Shown here: positions 17,933 to 27,082 of the stretch, in pieces
How positions within the stretch are numbered: the first letter of the stretch is position 1
Layout: the number at the start of each line of letters is the position of its first letter
Source: Rhizobium lentis
Lineage (GTDB): Bacteria > Pseudomonadota > Alphaproteobacteria > Rhizobiales > Rhizobiaceae
Assembly: GCF_017352135.1 (NCBI RefSeq)
Contig: NZ_CP071454.1
Coordinates: forward strand, 2,133,001 to 2,197,000
Reading direction: 5' to 3'
DNA: 64,000 bases
Position numbers and translations under genes: made by a program
The notes under the pieces: generated by a model
Told to the model about the DNA's origin: nothing
Seen by the model: the letters and a program-made list of their open reading frames with translations, nothing else
Database searches by the model: none

Positions 17933-18730
17933 ATGGATTATATCAATGCCGCAATTCTCGGTGTCATAGAGGGGATCACCGAATTTCTGCCGATCTCGAG
18001 CACCGGACACCTGATCATTGCCGAGCAATGGCTCGGACACCGCTCGGACATGTTCAATATCGTCATTCAGGCGGGCGCCATCCTCGCCGTCACCATCATC
18101 TACTGGCGCCGTCTCGTGGATCTGGTGCTCGGCTGGCGCGAGCCTGAGAATCGCGATTATGCCGCCAAGCTGATCGTCGCCTTTCTCATCACCGCCATCC
18201 TCGGCCTCGTCGTCAAGAGACTCGGTTTCCAATTGCCGGAAACGGCGACGCCGATCGCCTGGGCGCTGATCATCGGCGGCATCTGGATGATCTTTGCGGA
18301 ATGGGCCGCCGCCCGCCGGCCGCCAAATAAGCAGATCACCTGGTTCGTCGCCATCCTGGTCGGCATCGCCCAGATCGTTGCCGGCGTCTTCCCCGGCACG
18401 TCACGCTCCGGCGCCACCATTTTCGTCGCCCTGTTGGCCGGCACCGGCAATCGCGCCGCTGCGACGGAATTTGCCTTTCTCGTCGGCATTCCCACGATGT
18501 ATGCCGCAAGCGGCTATGAGTTGCTGAAGACCTTCAAGGATGGCGGCGCAGCCGGCGAAGACTGGACGGCGCTCGCCATCGCCTTCATAGTCTCCACCAT
18601 CGTCGCGTTCATCGCCGTGAAATGGCTGCTCGCCTATATCAGGAGCAACCGGTTTACGCTGTTTGCCATCTACCGCATCATTCTTGGCGTGCTGCTGCTC
18701 GGCATGGCGATGACAGGCATGATCAGCTGA
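17933..18730 (+). CDS. uppP: Undecaprenyl-diphosphatase
   Basis: A 265-residue integral membrane protein of the UppP/BacA family, which dephosphorylates undecaprenyl pyrophosphate to recycle the peptidoglycan lipid carrier. Conserved regions are LGVIEGITEFLPISSTGHLII near the N-terminus and GVFPGTSRSGATI in the second half. About seven hydrophobic segments are visible. GGAGAC precedes the ATG. It is divergent from the GST-queG operon and has a 229-bp leader. Confidence 0.96.
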   Translation: MDYINAAILGVIEGITEFLPISSTGHLIIAEQWLGHRSDMFNIVIQAGAILAVTIIYWRRLVDLVLGWREPENRDYAAKLIVAFLITAILGLVVKRLGFQLPETATPIAWALIIGGIWMIFAEWAAARRPPNKQITWFVAILVGIAQIVAGVFPGTSRSGATIFVALLAGTGNRAAATEFAFLVGIPTMYAASGYELLKTFKDGGAAGEDWTALAIAFIVSTIVAFIAVKWLLAYIRSNRFTLFAIYRIILGVLLLGMAMTGMIS

Positions 18731-18926
18731 GGCACTCTATCGCATCGAATTCACGCAACTCCCGGCGTGAATGCGATGTGCTGCGCGTCTCTGCGAAGAG
18801 GCGCAAGGCGCGCTGCAATCCTTGGACGCGGGCAAGGTCGAGCGACTGGTTGAAAGGCCCGGTGTCCGGCATCCGCTTTGCGGTGTGTGTTTGGATCGGA
18901 GGCCGGCGCGAAGGGCCGGCTTTTCG

Positions 18927-19079
18927 TCAGTGGCTGATCGAAGCCGTCGAGCAAGGATCGACGCCGTAGGCCGGCGAGCAGTCGCCCTTGACCGCCGCGA
19001 CCGAACCGGGCGCAACGAAGGAGCCTGCCATGATAACCAGTGCCGCACACGCAAAAAGGAGCGCGATTGACTTGCCCAT
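18927..19079 (-). CDS. Small secreted protein, unknown
   Basis: A 50-residue protein starting MGKSIALLFACAALVIM, a good signal peptide with a basic N-terminus and a long hydrophobic core, followed by a short mature part with two cysteines (GDCSPAYGVDPCST) that could form a disulfide. AAAGG precedes the ATG at 19079. It lies alone between uppP and the NDUFA9-like gene. I do not recognise a family. Confidence 0.55.
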   Translation of the reverse strand: MGKSIALLFACAALVIMAGSFVAPGSVAAVKGDCSPAYGVDPCSTASISH

Positions 19080-19303
19080 CGAGAAATGCCTTTCACAGTG
19101 ATTGCCGCACGCTTTCGCAGGCGTCGAGTCCGTTGGAGACGCGCGGGGTTTGGTAGTCAGTGGAATGGCAAATAGCAATAAATGTTCCTGCTAAATTTGG
19201 CGTTAATTCCACAATTTTTCCGATGCGTCTTTTCTGCAACGGCGCTTAAATCCGGCCGGTAAACAGGCATCTGAGATCGGCCATGGCGTTGGCTCCAACG
19301 GCA

Positions 19304-19339
19304 ACGAAAAATGCCGTCCGCCTGCGCGGCGAACGGCAT
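19304..19339 (-). terminator. Rho-independent terminator of the NDUFA9-like gene
   Basis: On the minus strand ATGCCGTTCGCC pairs with the GGCGGACGGCAT-type arm across a short loop and is followed directly by TTTTTCG. It lies 22 bp downstream of the stop codon at 19362. Confidence 0.8.
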
Positions 19340-19361
19340 GATTTCAAATGCTCAAAATTGT

Positions 19362-20342
19362 TCAGGCAGCCTTGCCGGTGCCGGTATACTGGCCGTGCGG
19401 ACGATACTGAACGAGATACGATTCGAGCACCGATGCCGGCATGGTGGGCGTGATGCCGAGCCCCGTCAGCGTGCGGCCCTCCGCCTCGGCTTCTGCGGAA
19501 ACGACATTGTCGCGCTTGAGCAGGCGCACTTGGTCCGGCGTGATCGGCGGCGTGATGAAAGGGATGAGCGAGGCGATGCTGCCGATCAGCGAAGCGACGC
19601 CGAAGGGTAGCGAGACGAGCGGGTTCTTGCGGCTCGTCACCTTCAGCATCGTCTCGAGACATTCGCGGAAGGTCAGCACTTCGGGCCCGCCGAGTTCATA
19701 AATCTTGCCGCCTTCGACCTTGCCGTCGACCGCGCGGGCGACCGCCTCGGCGACATCCTCGACATAGACCGGCTGGAATTTCGTCTTGCCGCCGCCGACC
19801 AGCGGCAGGACCGGCGACATACGCGCCATGTCGGCGAACTTGTTGAAGAAGCTGTCCTCCGGCCCGAAGACGATCGACGGGCGGAAGATCACCGCATCCG
19901 GCTTGATGGAGAGGATGGCGGTTTCGGCGCGACCCTTGGTGCGGCCATAGTCCGAATCGGAGTTGGCGTTGGCGCCGATGGCCGAAATATGGACAAGCGT
20001 CGCGCCTGCCGCGCGCGCCGCTTCGGCAACCGCGCGGGCGCCGAATTCCTGAACGGCGTCGAAGGTGTTGCGGCCGGTCTCGTGCAGGATGCCGACGCAG
20101 TTGACGACGTGGCTCGCGCCCTCGACAGCGCGGTCGATCGAGTTGCGGTAGCGCAGGTTTGCCTGCACGAGGGAAATCTGGCCGACATTGCCGAGCGGCT
20201 GCAGGAAGCCGGCGAGATCGGGACGGCGCACCGCGACGCGGATGCGATAGCCGCGCTTGGCGAGCGCCCGCACTACGTGCCTGCCCACGAAGCCGGACCC
20301 TCCGAACACGGTGACGAGCGGCGGCAGGTTGGCAAGGGTCAT
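19362..20342 (-). CDS. Complex I NDUFA9 subunit family protein (atypical SDR)
   Basis: A 326-residue NAD(P)-binding protein. It begins with PLVTVFGGSGFVGRHVVRALAKRGY, the Rossmann motif of the NDUFA9-like atypical SDRs, and contains YGRTKGRAE and FRPSIVFGPEDSFFN. In alphaproteobacteria these are homologues of the accessory NDUFA9 subunit of respiratory complex I, although a direct complex I role here is not shown by context. A good terminator follows. It appears to be a single-gene unit. Confidence 0.9.
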   Translation of the reverse strand: MTLANLPPLVTVFGGSGFVGRHVVRALAKRGYRIRVAVRRPDLAGFLQPLGNVGQISLVQANLRYRNSIDRAVEGASHVVNCVGILHETGRNTFDAVQEFGARAVAEAARAAGATLVHISAIGANANSDSDYGRTKGRAETAILSIKPDAVIFRPSIVFGPEDSFFNKFADMARMSPVLPLVGGGKTKFQPVYVEDVAEAVARAVDGKVEGGKIYELGGPEVLTFRECLETMLKVTSRKNPLVSLPFGVASLIGSIASLIPFITPPITPDQVRLLKRDNVVSAEAEAEGRTLTGLGITPTMPASVLESYLVQYRPHGQYTGTGKAA

Positions 20343-20453
20343 GGCAGGTTCCTCGAAAGGCTTGGGAGATGCGTTATCGGCTCCCGTCTTAGCCCAATCC
20401 CGACGCGACGGGAAGGCCCATCGCGCCGTCAGATTCCGGCGATGCGACCGCGC

Positions 20454-20741
20454 TCAGACGCCTTCGACGACGACCATTTCGGCATCTGCCACCTCCTGGC
20501 GGATTTTGGCGGCGATCTGGTATTCCGGCGAATTATAGCAGTCCACCGCATGCTGCATCGAGGGAAATTCGATCACGACATTGCGAGCGCGCGCCTTGCC
20601 CTCGAGCTCGGTGATCGCGCCGCCGCGCGCCAGGAAATTCGCCCCATATTTCTCGAAGGCCGGCTTCGCGGCCGTCACATAATCCTTGTATCGTTCGGCG
20701 TCGCGGACGTCGACGCGAGCGATCCAGTATCCCTTGGCCAT
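20454..20741 (-). CDS. DUF1330 domain-containing protein
   Basis: A 95-residue protein with the DUF1330 ferredoxin-like alpha/beta-barrel pattern: KGYWIARVDVRDAERYKDYVTAA, then KYGANFLARGG, ELEGKARARNVVIEFPSMQHAVDCYNSPEYQ. GAGGAG lies eight bases before the ATG. It follows pyrF by 25 bp on the same strand and is probably cotranscribed with it. The molecular function is unknown. Confidence 0.88.
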   Translation of the reverse strand: MAKGYWIARVDVRDAERYKDYVTAAKPAFEKYGANFLARGGAITELEGKARARNVVIEFPSMQHAVDCYNSPEYQIAAKIRQEVADAEMVVVEGV

Positions 20742-20766
20742 GGTCTCCTCCTCTTTGTTTTTGAAT

Positions 20767-21474
20767 TCAGCGGTTTGCCGGCCAGAGCGCGCTCACCATC
20801 TCGTTGAGCACGGCGCGGGCAGCCTCTCTCGGATCTGGCGCCTTGACGATCGGCCGGGCAACGACGAGATGGGTGGCGCCGGCCTTCAGCGCGTCGAAAG
20901 GCGTCATCACCCGCTTCTGGTCGCCCTTCTCACTGCCGGTCGGGCGGATGCCCGGGGTGACGATCGCCATGTCGGGTCCAAGGACATCACGCACCTCCGC
21001 CGCTTCGGCCGCCGAACAGACGATGCCGCCCATGCCGGCGGCGCGCGCCTGGCCGGCGCGGCGCAGCACCAGGCTGTGCGGATCCTGGCTATAGCCGGCA
21101 TCGATAAGATCGTCGGCATCCATCGAGGTGAGCACGGTCACGCCGAGCAGGCAGAGGCCGGAGCCGGCCGCCGCTTCGACCGCCGCCTTCATGGCTTTGG
21201 GATAGGCGTGCAGCGTCAGCATCGACATGCCCATCTTGGCGATGTTCTCGACGCCGGACGCAACCGTGTTGTCGATGTCGAGCAGCTTCATGTCGAGAAA
21301 GATCTTCTTGCCGCTGGCAGCAAGGTCGCGGGCGAATTCGAGGCCGCCGGCAAAGACCAGCTGATAGCCGATCTTATAGAAGAGAATGTCGTCGCCGAGC
21401 GTGGAAACCAGTCTTTCCGCCTCGCCGATCGTTGGAACATCCAGGCCGACGATCAGCCGCTCGCGTGCGTCCAT
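20767..21474 (-). CDS. pyrF: Orotidine-5'-phosphate decarboxylase
   Basis: A 235-residue PyrF, which makes UMP from OMP in de novo pyrimidine synthesis. The barrel begins [17 protein letters not shown]. The catalytic Asp-Lys-Asp network sits in [13 protein letters not shown], and the phosphate-binding end in VTPGIRP and [20 protein letters not shown]. It starts six bases after the phosphatase gene stop. Family length is normal. Confidence 0.95.
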   Translation of the reverse strand: MDARERLIVGLDVPTIGEAERLVSTLGDDILFYKIGYQLVFAGGLEFARDLAASGKKIFLDMKLLDIDNTVASGVENIAKMGMSMLTLHAYPKAMKAAVEAAAGSGLCLLGVTVLTSMDADDLIDAGYSQDPHSLVLRRAGQARAAGMGGIVCSAAEAAEVRDVLGPDMAIVTPGIRPTGSEKGDQKRVMTPFDALKAGATHLVVARPIVKAPDPREAARAVLNEMVSALWPANR

Positions 21475-21480
21475 GTGAAG

Positions 21481-22062
21481 TCACCCCCGCCAGTGTTCGA
21501 TGGGTGTCCAGTCGCATGTTAGGCGGCGATCCGCAAGGCTGAAAGCATAGAGATTGCCGCCGCCGCCCGGCTGGTCGCCGTCGCGAGCGATCGGCCGGCC
21601 GGCCAGATGGCATTTGAGCAGCGTGCCGACGCCGCCATGGCCGACAAAGGCGATCGGCTCCGCTGCCTCATGCGTGGCCAGAACGGCGTTGACCGCCCCT
21701 ACGATGCGGGCCTGCGCATCGATGGCCCGTTCCCAGCCTTTGAAGCTCTCTTCGGGATGGGCAAAGAACCAGTTGGCCGCCTCTTCGAATTGCGGCGGCG
21801 GCAGGAAGCCGGTGGCCGAGCGGTCGTTTTCGCGCATGCCGTGGACGATCTCGATCCTGATGCCGGACGCTTCGGCCAGAATTTCGGCCGTCTCGATCGC
21901 CTTCGTCTCGTCGCTGCAGACAATGCGCCGCAACTGCCTGGCCCAGCCGCTCTCGGCCGCCTTGCGGGCGCGCGCCGCGCCGATATCGGAAAGCCCCCAT
22001 TTCGGCACGGGCACGTTGGCGTCGATCCTGACCTGCGGATGGGTGATGTAGAGCCCGAACAT
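21481..22062 (-). CDS. Histidine phosphatase family protein
   Basis: A 193-residue protein of the phosphoglycerate-mutase-like histidine phosphatase superfamily. It opens FGLYITHPQVRID, where the usual RHG nucleophile motif is THP, so the key His is kept but the Arg is not. Later landmarks are CSDETKAIETAEIL, HGMRENDRS and FVGHGGVGTLLKCH. I chose the ATG at 22062, one base after the pmtA stop, which suggests coupling; an upstream start is less likely. The substrate is unknown. Confidence 0.82.
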   Translation of the reverse strand: MFGLYITHPQVRIDANVPVPKWGLSDIGAARARKAAESGWARQLRRIVCSDETKAIETAEILAEASGIRIEIVHGMRENDRSATGFLPPPQFEEAANWFFAHPEESFKGWERAIDAQARIVGAVNAVLATHEAAEPIAFVGHGGVGTLLKCHLAGRPIARDGDQPGGGGNLYAFSLADRRLTCDWTPIEHWRG

Positions 22063-22063
22063 C

Positions 22064-22663
22064 TCAGCCGCGCCGGTAGATCCAAAGCTGCGCCGGCGGA
22101 ATGTTGCGGACGACGAAGTCGAAATGCTGAATGTGGTAGCGGTCCGGATTGGCGGCAATCGGCGAGATCGCGCCGTAGGAAATCTGCACCACCGGCCGGC
22201 CGGCCGGCAGGCGGTCGAGCAGGCTTTCGAGCAGCGAGACGCGCATCGCCATCGGGAAGTTCAGAAGCGGAATGCAGGAGATGACACAATCGAATGTCCG
22301 ATCGCTGTAATCGCCGAGCGTGGTCTGCAGGTCGAAGGCATCGCCGTTGATGAAGTGGACGCCGGGATAGGTTCGCAGCAGATGCTGGTGGAAATCCGTC
22401 GAATATTCGATCGCGACGAGATTGTCCGGCTTCACGCCGCGGCCGAGAATGGCCTTGGTGATGGCGCCCGTGCCCGGGCCGAGTTCCAGCACCGGCAGTC
22501 CGGAATGCATGTCGATGACGCTTGCCATGCGTTTTGCGGTGATCGAGGAGGTCGGCACGATCGAGCCCACCGTCTTCGGCCCCTGCATCATGCCCCTGAA
22601 GAAACGGATTTCCTCATCGAATCTCTTCCCGAGGTGTTCCTTCACCTTGACCCGTAAGCGCAT
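22064..22663 (-). CDS. pmtA: Phospholipid N-methyltransferase (PmtA type)
   Basis: A 199-residue SAM-dependent methyltransferase matching the Sinorhizobium-type PmtA, which methylates phosphatidylethanolamine three times to phosphatidylcholine at the membrane. It has the N-terminal amphipathic, basic region (RLRVKVKEHLGKRFDEE), PKTVGSIVPTSS, and motif I LELGPGTGAITKAIL. FINGDAFDL and CVISCIPLLNFP complete the core. Phosphatidylcholine is typical of plant-associated rhizobia. It is the first gene ahead of the phosphatase and pyrF. Confidence 0.88.
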   Translation of the reverse strand: MRLRVKVKEHLGKRFDEEIRFFRGMMQGPKTVGSIVPTSSITAKRMASVIDMHSGLPVLELGPGTGAITKAILGRGVKPDNLVAIEYSTDFHQHLLRTYPGVHFINGDAFDLQTTLGDYSDRTFDCVISCIPLLNFPMAMRVSLLESLLDRLPAGRPVVQISYGAISPIAANPDRYHIQHFDFVVRNIPPAQLWIYRRG

Positions 22664-22758
22664 TCTCCACCCATCTGCACGTTGATCGACTGTCTTAATA
22701 TGCCGCTTGTCGCTGTTGGGACAAGGATTTTCGCAACAAGGATACCGGCATCAACAGC

Positions 22759-23667
22759 TCAGGCGGCCTTTCGGCCGGTACGGGGCATGAGATCGGCAAG
22801 TCTTTCGCTCAAATGGCCAGCGTCGACAGGGGCGCGCAATTTCTTATCGGTATTGTCGAAATAAAGATAGACGTCGCGGCCCTTGGCGCGCGCCGGCAGC
22901 GGCGCAAGCACGCGCGTCGCATTTTCGGGCTCCGCTCCCGTAACCCAGGCGCGGACGCGTTCGGCCCAGAGGTCGAGCGCCTCATCCTCGTAGCCGCTGA
23001 CATAGAGCTGTTCGGAGCCATGCAGCCGGCAATAGACGAAATCGGCGGTGATATCCATCAGCAGCGGCCATTGCACCGTGTCGGCGCAGACGAGCGCCAC
23101 CTTGTGACGCCGGAGCATCTCGATGAAATCAGCCGAGCGGAAGCTGTCATGGCGGATTTCGAGCGCATGGCGGATCGGCTGACGCCCGTCGCTTGTGAGC
23201 CAGGCCCTCCCTTTGAGGCGGCCGTCATGCTGCTTCGCAAGCGCGATCGCCCCATCGCGGTCATGCGGCAGCAGCGACAGGAAATTTTCAAAGCGTGCCG
23301 GTTCGAAGGCCATGTTCGGCGGAAATTGCCAGAGGATCGGCCCGAGCTTGGGGCCGAGCCTGAGCAGGCCGGAAGCAAAGAAATTGGCGAGCGGCGTCCT
23401 AATGTCCTGCAGCCGCAGCATATGGGTGATGAAGCGTGATCCCTTGACCGCGAAGACGAAGTCGTCGGGCGTTTCATCGCGCCAGCGGCCGAAGCTTTCG
23501 GGCCGCTGCAATCCGTAGAAGGTGCCGTTGATCTCGATCGAGGGGAAGTGGCGGGCGGCGTAGGAAAGCTCGTGCTTCTGCGGCAATTCCTTCGGATAGA
23601 ATTGCCCGCGCCAGGGCGCATAGGTCCAGCCTGAAATGCCGATACGCACCGCTCCCGTCTTTTTCAT
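22759..23667 (-). CDS. DUF72 domain-containing protein
   Basis: A 302-residue protein of the YecE/DUF72 TIM-barrel-like family, indicated by RIGISGWTYAPWRGQFYP at the start, FPSIEINGTFYGLQRPESF, FAVKGSRFITHMLRL and YLYFDNTDKK near the end. The family's biochemical role is not established. It follows dnaN on the same strand after 56 bp, so part of its expression may come from read-through. Confidence 0.88.
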   Translation of the reverse strand: MKKTGAVRIGISGWTYAPWRGQFYPKELPQKHELSYAARHFPSIEINGTFYGLQRPESFGRWRDETPDDFVFAVKGSRFITHMLRLQDIRTPLANFFASGLLRLGPKLGPILWQFPPNMAFEPARFENFLSLLPHDRDGAIALAKQHDGRLKGRAWLTSDGRQPIRHALEIRHDSFRSADFIEMLRRHKVALVCADTVQWPLLMDITADFVYCRLHGSEQLYVSGYEDEALDLWAERVRAWVTGAEPENATRVLAPLPARAKGRDVYLYFDNTDKKLRAPVDAGHLSERLADLMPRTGRKAA

Positions 23668-23723
23668 TCTGCTCTCCTCCGGTTTGACAGGAGGAAAACC
23701 GAAAACGGGCGCCTTCGTTCCGG

Positions 23724-24842
23724 TCAGACGCGCATCGGCATCAGCACGTAGAGCGCATCGTCACCGGCCGTGTCACGGATCAGCGTCGGTGAGCCGGCAT
23801 CGGCCAGCAGGAAGATCGCTTCCTCGCCGGAAAGCTGCGCGGTGATGTCGAGCAGGTATTTGGCATTGAAGCCGATTTCCATCGCGTCGGTGTCGTAGCC
23901 GACGGCGACTTCTTCGGTAGCGCTGCCGGAATCCGGATTGTTGACGGTCAGCATCAATTGCCCGTCGGACAGCGCGAGCTTCACGGCGCGGCCGCGCTCG
24001 GAGGAGATTGTCGAGACGCGGTCGACGGCCTGGGCGAAGCTCGTGCAGTCGACGCGCATTTCCTTGTCGTTGCCGGTGGGGATGACGCGCTGGTAATCCG
24101 GGAAGGTGCCGTCGATCAGTTTCGACGTCAGGACGATTGAGCCGATCGTCATGCGGATCTTGGCGTCGGAAACCTCGACCGTCACGATCGCTTCGGGATT
24201 GTCGACCAGCTTCTGCAGTTCGCCGACCGTCTTGCGCGGAATGATGATGCCGGGCATGCCTTCCGAGCCGGCGGGCGCGTCGACATCGGCGCGGGCCAGC
24301 CGGTGGCCGTCGGTTGCCACCGCCCTGAGCTTCAGTTCGCCGTTGCTCTCGATCGTGTGGAAGAAGATGCCGTTCAGATAATAACGCGTCTCTTCGGTCG
24401 AGATAGCGAACTGCGTGCGGTCGATCAGCATCTTCAGATCGGTCGCCTTCAGCTTGAAGCTATGCGTGAAGGTGCCGGCGGTCAGATCCGGGAAGTCGGA
24501 TTCCGGCAGGCACTGCAGCGAGAATTTCGAACGGCCCGACTGCACGCTCATCGAGCCGCCGTCGGCGCTGGTGGCAAGCAGCACTTCCGATCCGTCGGGA
24601 AGCTTGCGCACGATATCGTAGAGAAGATGGGCGGGAACGGTGGTGGCGCCGGACTGTTCGACGCTTGCCGGCGTCGCCTCGGTGATCTCGAGATCGAGGT
24701 CGGTCGCCTTCATGTCGAGGTTCTGGCCATCGGCCTTGAGCAGTACGTTGGACAGGATCGGGATCGTGTTGCGACGTTCGACCACGCGGTGGACGTGGTT
24801 CAGCGATTTCAACAGGTTTGACCGCTCAATAGTAATACGCAT
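23724..24842 (-). CDS. dnaN: DNA polymerase III subunit beta (sliding clamp)
   Basis: A 372-residue beta clamp with three repeated clamp domains. The N-terminus MRITIERSNLLKSLNHVHRVVERRNTIPILSN is typical, as are FSLQCLPESDFP and the C-terminal DDALYVLMPMRV. The protein encircles DNA and tethers the replicative polymerase. It is about 39 kb from rpsT, not beside dnaA, which fits the dispersed replication genes of rhizobia. It is divergent from rsmI. Confidence 0.98.
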   Translation of the reverse strand: MRITIERSNLLKSLNHVHRVVERRNTIPILSNVLLKADGQNLDMKATDLDLEITEATPASVEQSGATTVPAHLLYDIVRKLPDGSEVLLATSADGGSMSVQSGRSKFSLQCLPESDFPDLTAGTFTHSFKLKATDLKMLIDRTQFAISTEETRYYLNGIFFHTIESNGELKLRAVATDGHRLARADVDAPAGSEGMPGIIIPRKTVGELQKLVDNPEAIVTVEVSDAKIRMTIGSIVLTSKLIDGTFPDYQRVIPTGNDKEMRVDCTSFAQAVDRVSTISSERGRAVKLALSDGQLMLTVNNPDSGSATEEVAVGYDTDAMEIGFNAKYLLDITAQLSGEEAIFLLADAGSPTLIRDTAGDDALYVLMPMRV

Positions 24843-25100
24843 GGGATGCTACCGCTTTCGACCGTGACAGTCCGGGCGTCGAGCGCCGGAAGAATGCTTT
24901 CCCGACCCGAGACCGGGGGAGTGGACGGGCAAAATGGCAGACTTCAGCATCGGTTTGCAAGAGGCATGGACAGCTGGACGCCCGCATTTGAGGTTTTCCG
25001 GAGCAATCCTCACAGAAATCCGAACCCTTGCCGAAGCCGCAGCGCTCGCCCATAAAGGCCGATGAACCGGCAAGGCGCCGGCGGCACGAAGGCAAAGGGC

Positions 25101-26018
25101 ATGAACGAGCAAACCACAGGCGAGGACGCCACCAGGCGAAGCTTCCGCCTGCACAACATGGCGGTGCCGGCGCGGCCGCTGGAGCCGGCGCTTTATCTCG
25201 TCGCCACCCCGATCGGCAATCTTGGCGACATCACGCTGCGCGCATTGGAAACGCTGGCCGGCGCCGACGTGCTGGCCTGCGAGGATACGCGCGTCACCCG
25301 CGTTCTGCTCGACCGCTACGGCATCCAGAACCGCCCCTTCGCTTACCATGAGCACAATGCCGATGAAGCCGGCCCGCGGCTCATCCAGGCGCTGGAGGCC
25401 GGCCGCTCGGTGGCGCTGGTGTCGGATGCCGGGACGCCGCTGGTGTCCGATCCCGGCTATCGGCTGGCCCAGCAGGCGATTGCGGCGGGTTATCGCGTCA
25501 TCCCCATTCCAGGCGCCTCGGCGCCGCTCGCAGCCCTTGTCGGCTCTGGCCTGCCGAACGACGCCTTCCTCTTCGCCGGCTTTCTGCCGGCCAAGGACAA
25601 GGCCCGCCGCGATCGTCTCGGTGAATTTGCCGCGGCTCCCGCGACACTGATATTTTTTGAATCGCCCCATCGCATCGGCGCCACCCTTCTCGCTGCCGCT
25701 GACGTGTTGGGGGCGGCGCGGCCCGCTTCCGTCTGCCGTGAGCTGACCAAGACCTATGAGGAATTCCGCCGCGGCACGCTGGCCGAGCTCGCCGCGCACT
25801 ACCAGCAGGTGGAAAACGTCAAGGGCGAGATCGTCCTCGTCGTCGGTCCGCCGCTACCGGCCGAGGCGGATGAGGCCGATGTCGAAGCCGTGCTTGCCGA
25901 TCTATCGAAATCAATGCCGACGGCAAAGGCCGCAACCGAGGCCGCCCGCCTGACCGGCCTGCCGCGCAAGGTGCTCTACCAGCGCCTGCTGGAGATGAAG
26001 GGCGCAGATGGGCGATAA
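25101..26018 (+). CDS. rsmI: 16S rRNA (cytidine(1402)-2'-O)-methyltransferase
   Basis: A 305-residue tetrapyrrole-methylase-fold RsmI. The signature LYLVATPIGNLGDITLRALETL is followed by CEDTRVTRVLLDRYGI, ALVSDAGTPLVSDPGYRL and FIFFESPHRI-like FFESPHRIGATL. It modifies C1402 of 16S rRNA in the decoding centre. I prefer the ATG at 25101, with GAAGG eight bases ahead; an ATG at 25062 would add 13 residues. The 3' end overlaps the yraN-like gene by 11 bases. Confidence 0.93.
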   Translation: MNEQTTGEDATRRSFRLHNMAVPARPLEPALYLVATPIGNLGDITLRALETLAGADVLACEDTRVTRVLLDRYGIQNRPFAYHEHNADEAGPRLIQALEAGRSVALVSDAGTPLVSDPGYRLAQQAIAAGYRVIPIPGASAPLAALVGSGLPNDAFLFAGFLPAKDKARRDRLGEFAAAPATLIFFESPHRIGATLLAAADVLGAARPASVCRELTKTYEEFRRGTLAELAAHYQQVENVKGEIVLVVGPPLPAEADEADVEAVLADLSKSMPTAKAATEAARLTGLPRKVLYQRLLEMKGADGR

Positions 26019-26376
26019 TGACCTGACCGCCCTCAAAAGGAAGGCGCTGCGCCGGGGCCGCATGTCGGAATATGTCGCCGCCGCCTTCCTGATGCTGAAG
26101 GGCTACCGCATTCTGGCGCTGCGCCACCGCACCCGGCTCGGCGAGATCGACATCGTCGCCCGCAAAGGCGATCTCGCCGTCTTCGTCGAGGTCAAGGCCC
26201 GCCATGGCGAGGCAGCGGCGATCGACGCCGTTTCCGTCGCCGCCCAGAAGCGGATACGGGCGGCCAGCGATCTCTGGCTCGCCCGTCAGGCCGATCAGGC
26301 CCGCCTTTCCCAGCGCTACGATATCGTCGCGGTCATGCCCGGCCGGCTGCCGCGCCACTTTCCGGATGCGTTTTAG
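26008..26376 (+). CDS. YraN family protein (UPF0102, nuclease-like fold)
   Basis: A 122-residue YraN homologue. The motif TRLGEIDIVARKGDLAVFVEVKAR carries the Asp and Glu-x-Lys of a Holliday-resolvase-like nuclease fold. It overlaps the end of rsmI, an arrangement widespread in proteobacteria. The function is unknown; no nuclease activity is established for the family as far as I know. Confidence 0.9.
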   Translation: MGDNDLTALKRKALRRGRMSEYVAAAFLMLKGYRILALRHRTRLGEIDIVARKGDLAVFVEVKARHGEAAAIDAVSVAAQKRIRAASDLWLARQADQARLSQRYDIVAVMPGRLPRHFPDAF

Positions 26377-26490
26377 CAGCTCCCGGTGGAGTGGTCTCGG
26401 GATCGTTAAAATTTTAGCTTCGGCTTGAACCAGCTTCTTACGACTCTCTGCTATCGCAATCTGCGTAGGGGTAATGATTGGGGTTGTTTC

Positions 26491-26994
26491 ATGGCCTGGA
26501 AGCTGATGCTTGCAAGTGCGGTCGCCATGGCCGCGCGCTCGGTGCCTTATGCCGCGGCAACGCCGGCCGGCAAATCCTTTGTCGCACATGCGAGCGACCT
26601 GCTGCCGCTGAAATCGACGCCGATCAACCCGGACTGGATTATCAGCGGCAATCCTGAGGCGCGCACGGCAGAACATTCGCGCGGCCACGACGAGGCGTCG
26701 CTGACGGCGATCTGGGACTGCACGGCAGGCGCATTCCGCTGGTACTTCGGCTGGGACGAGACGGTGATGATCCTCGAAGGCGAGGTCCATATCACCGCGG
26801 AGGACGGCACCGAACGGACCTTGCGCCCCGGCGATGTCGCCTTCTTCGCCGGTGGGACCTGGGCACGCTGGCGGGTCGACAATTACGTCCGCAAGGTCGC
26901 CTTCCTGCGCAAGCCTTTCCCCAGGCCGCTGGCAATCGCCTATCGTCTGCGCAACATGCTGCGCAATGGCGGCAATCAGGGGATCGCGGCCTGA
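26491..26994 (+). CDS. Cupin domain-containing protein
   Basis: A 167-residue protein with an N-terminal hydrophobic stretch (LMLASAVAMAARS) and a single cupin. The cupin region reads WDETVMILEGEVHITAEDG, then LRPGDVAFFAGGTWARWRV, matching the EutQ/DUF861-like cupins, although few of the usual metal-binding His residues are visible. I chose the ATG at 26491; an upstream TTG is possible. The ligand is unknown. It lies between yraN and gshB on the same strand. Confidence 0.78.
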   Translation: MAWKLMLASAVAMAARSVPYAAATPAGKSFVAHASDLLPLKSTPINPDWIISGNPEARTAEHSRGHDEASLTAIWDCTAGAFRWYFGWDETVMILEGEVHITAEDGTERTLRPGDVAFFAGGTWARWRVDNYVRKVAFLRKPFPRPLAIAYRLRNMLRNGGNQGIAA

Positions 26995-27082
26995 CGATCG
27001 CTGACCTCTGCCGCCCCTGATTGGCCGTTGCGTTTGATGCCGGGCCGACCTACATCTGTCCGGCATTCAGCGAGGGACGGAA

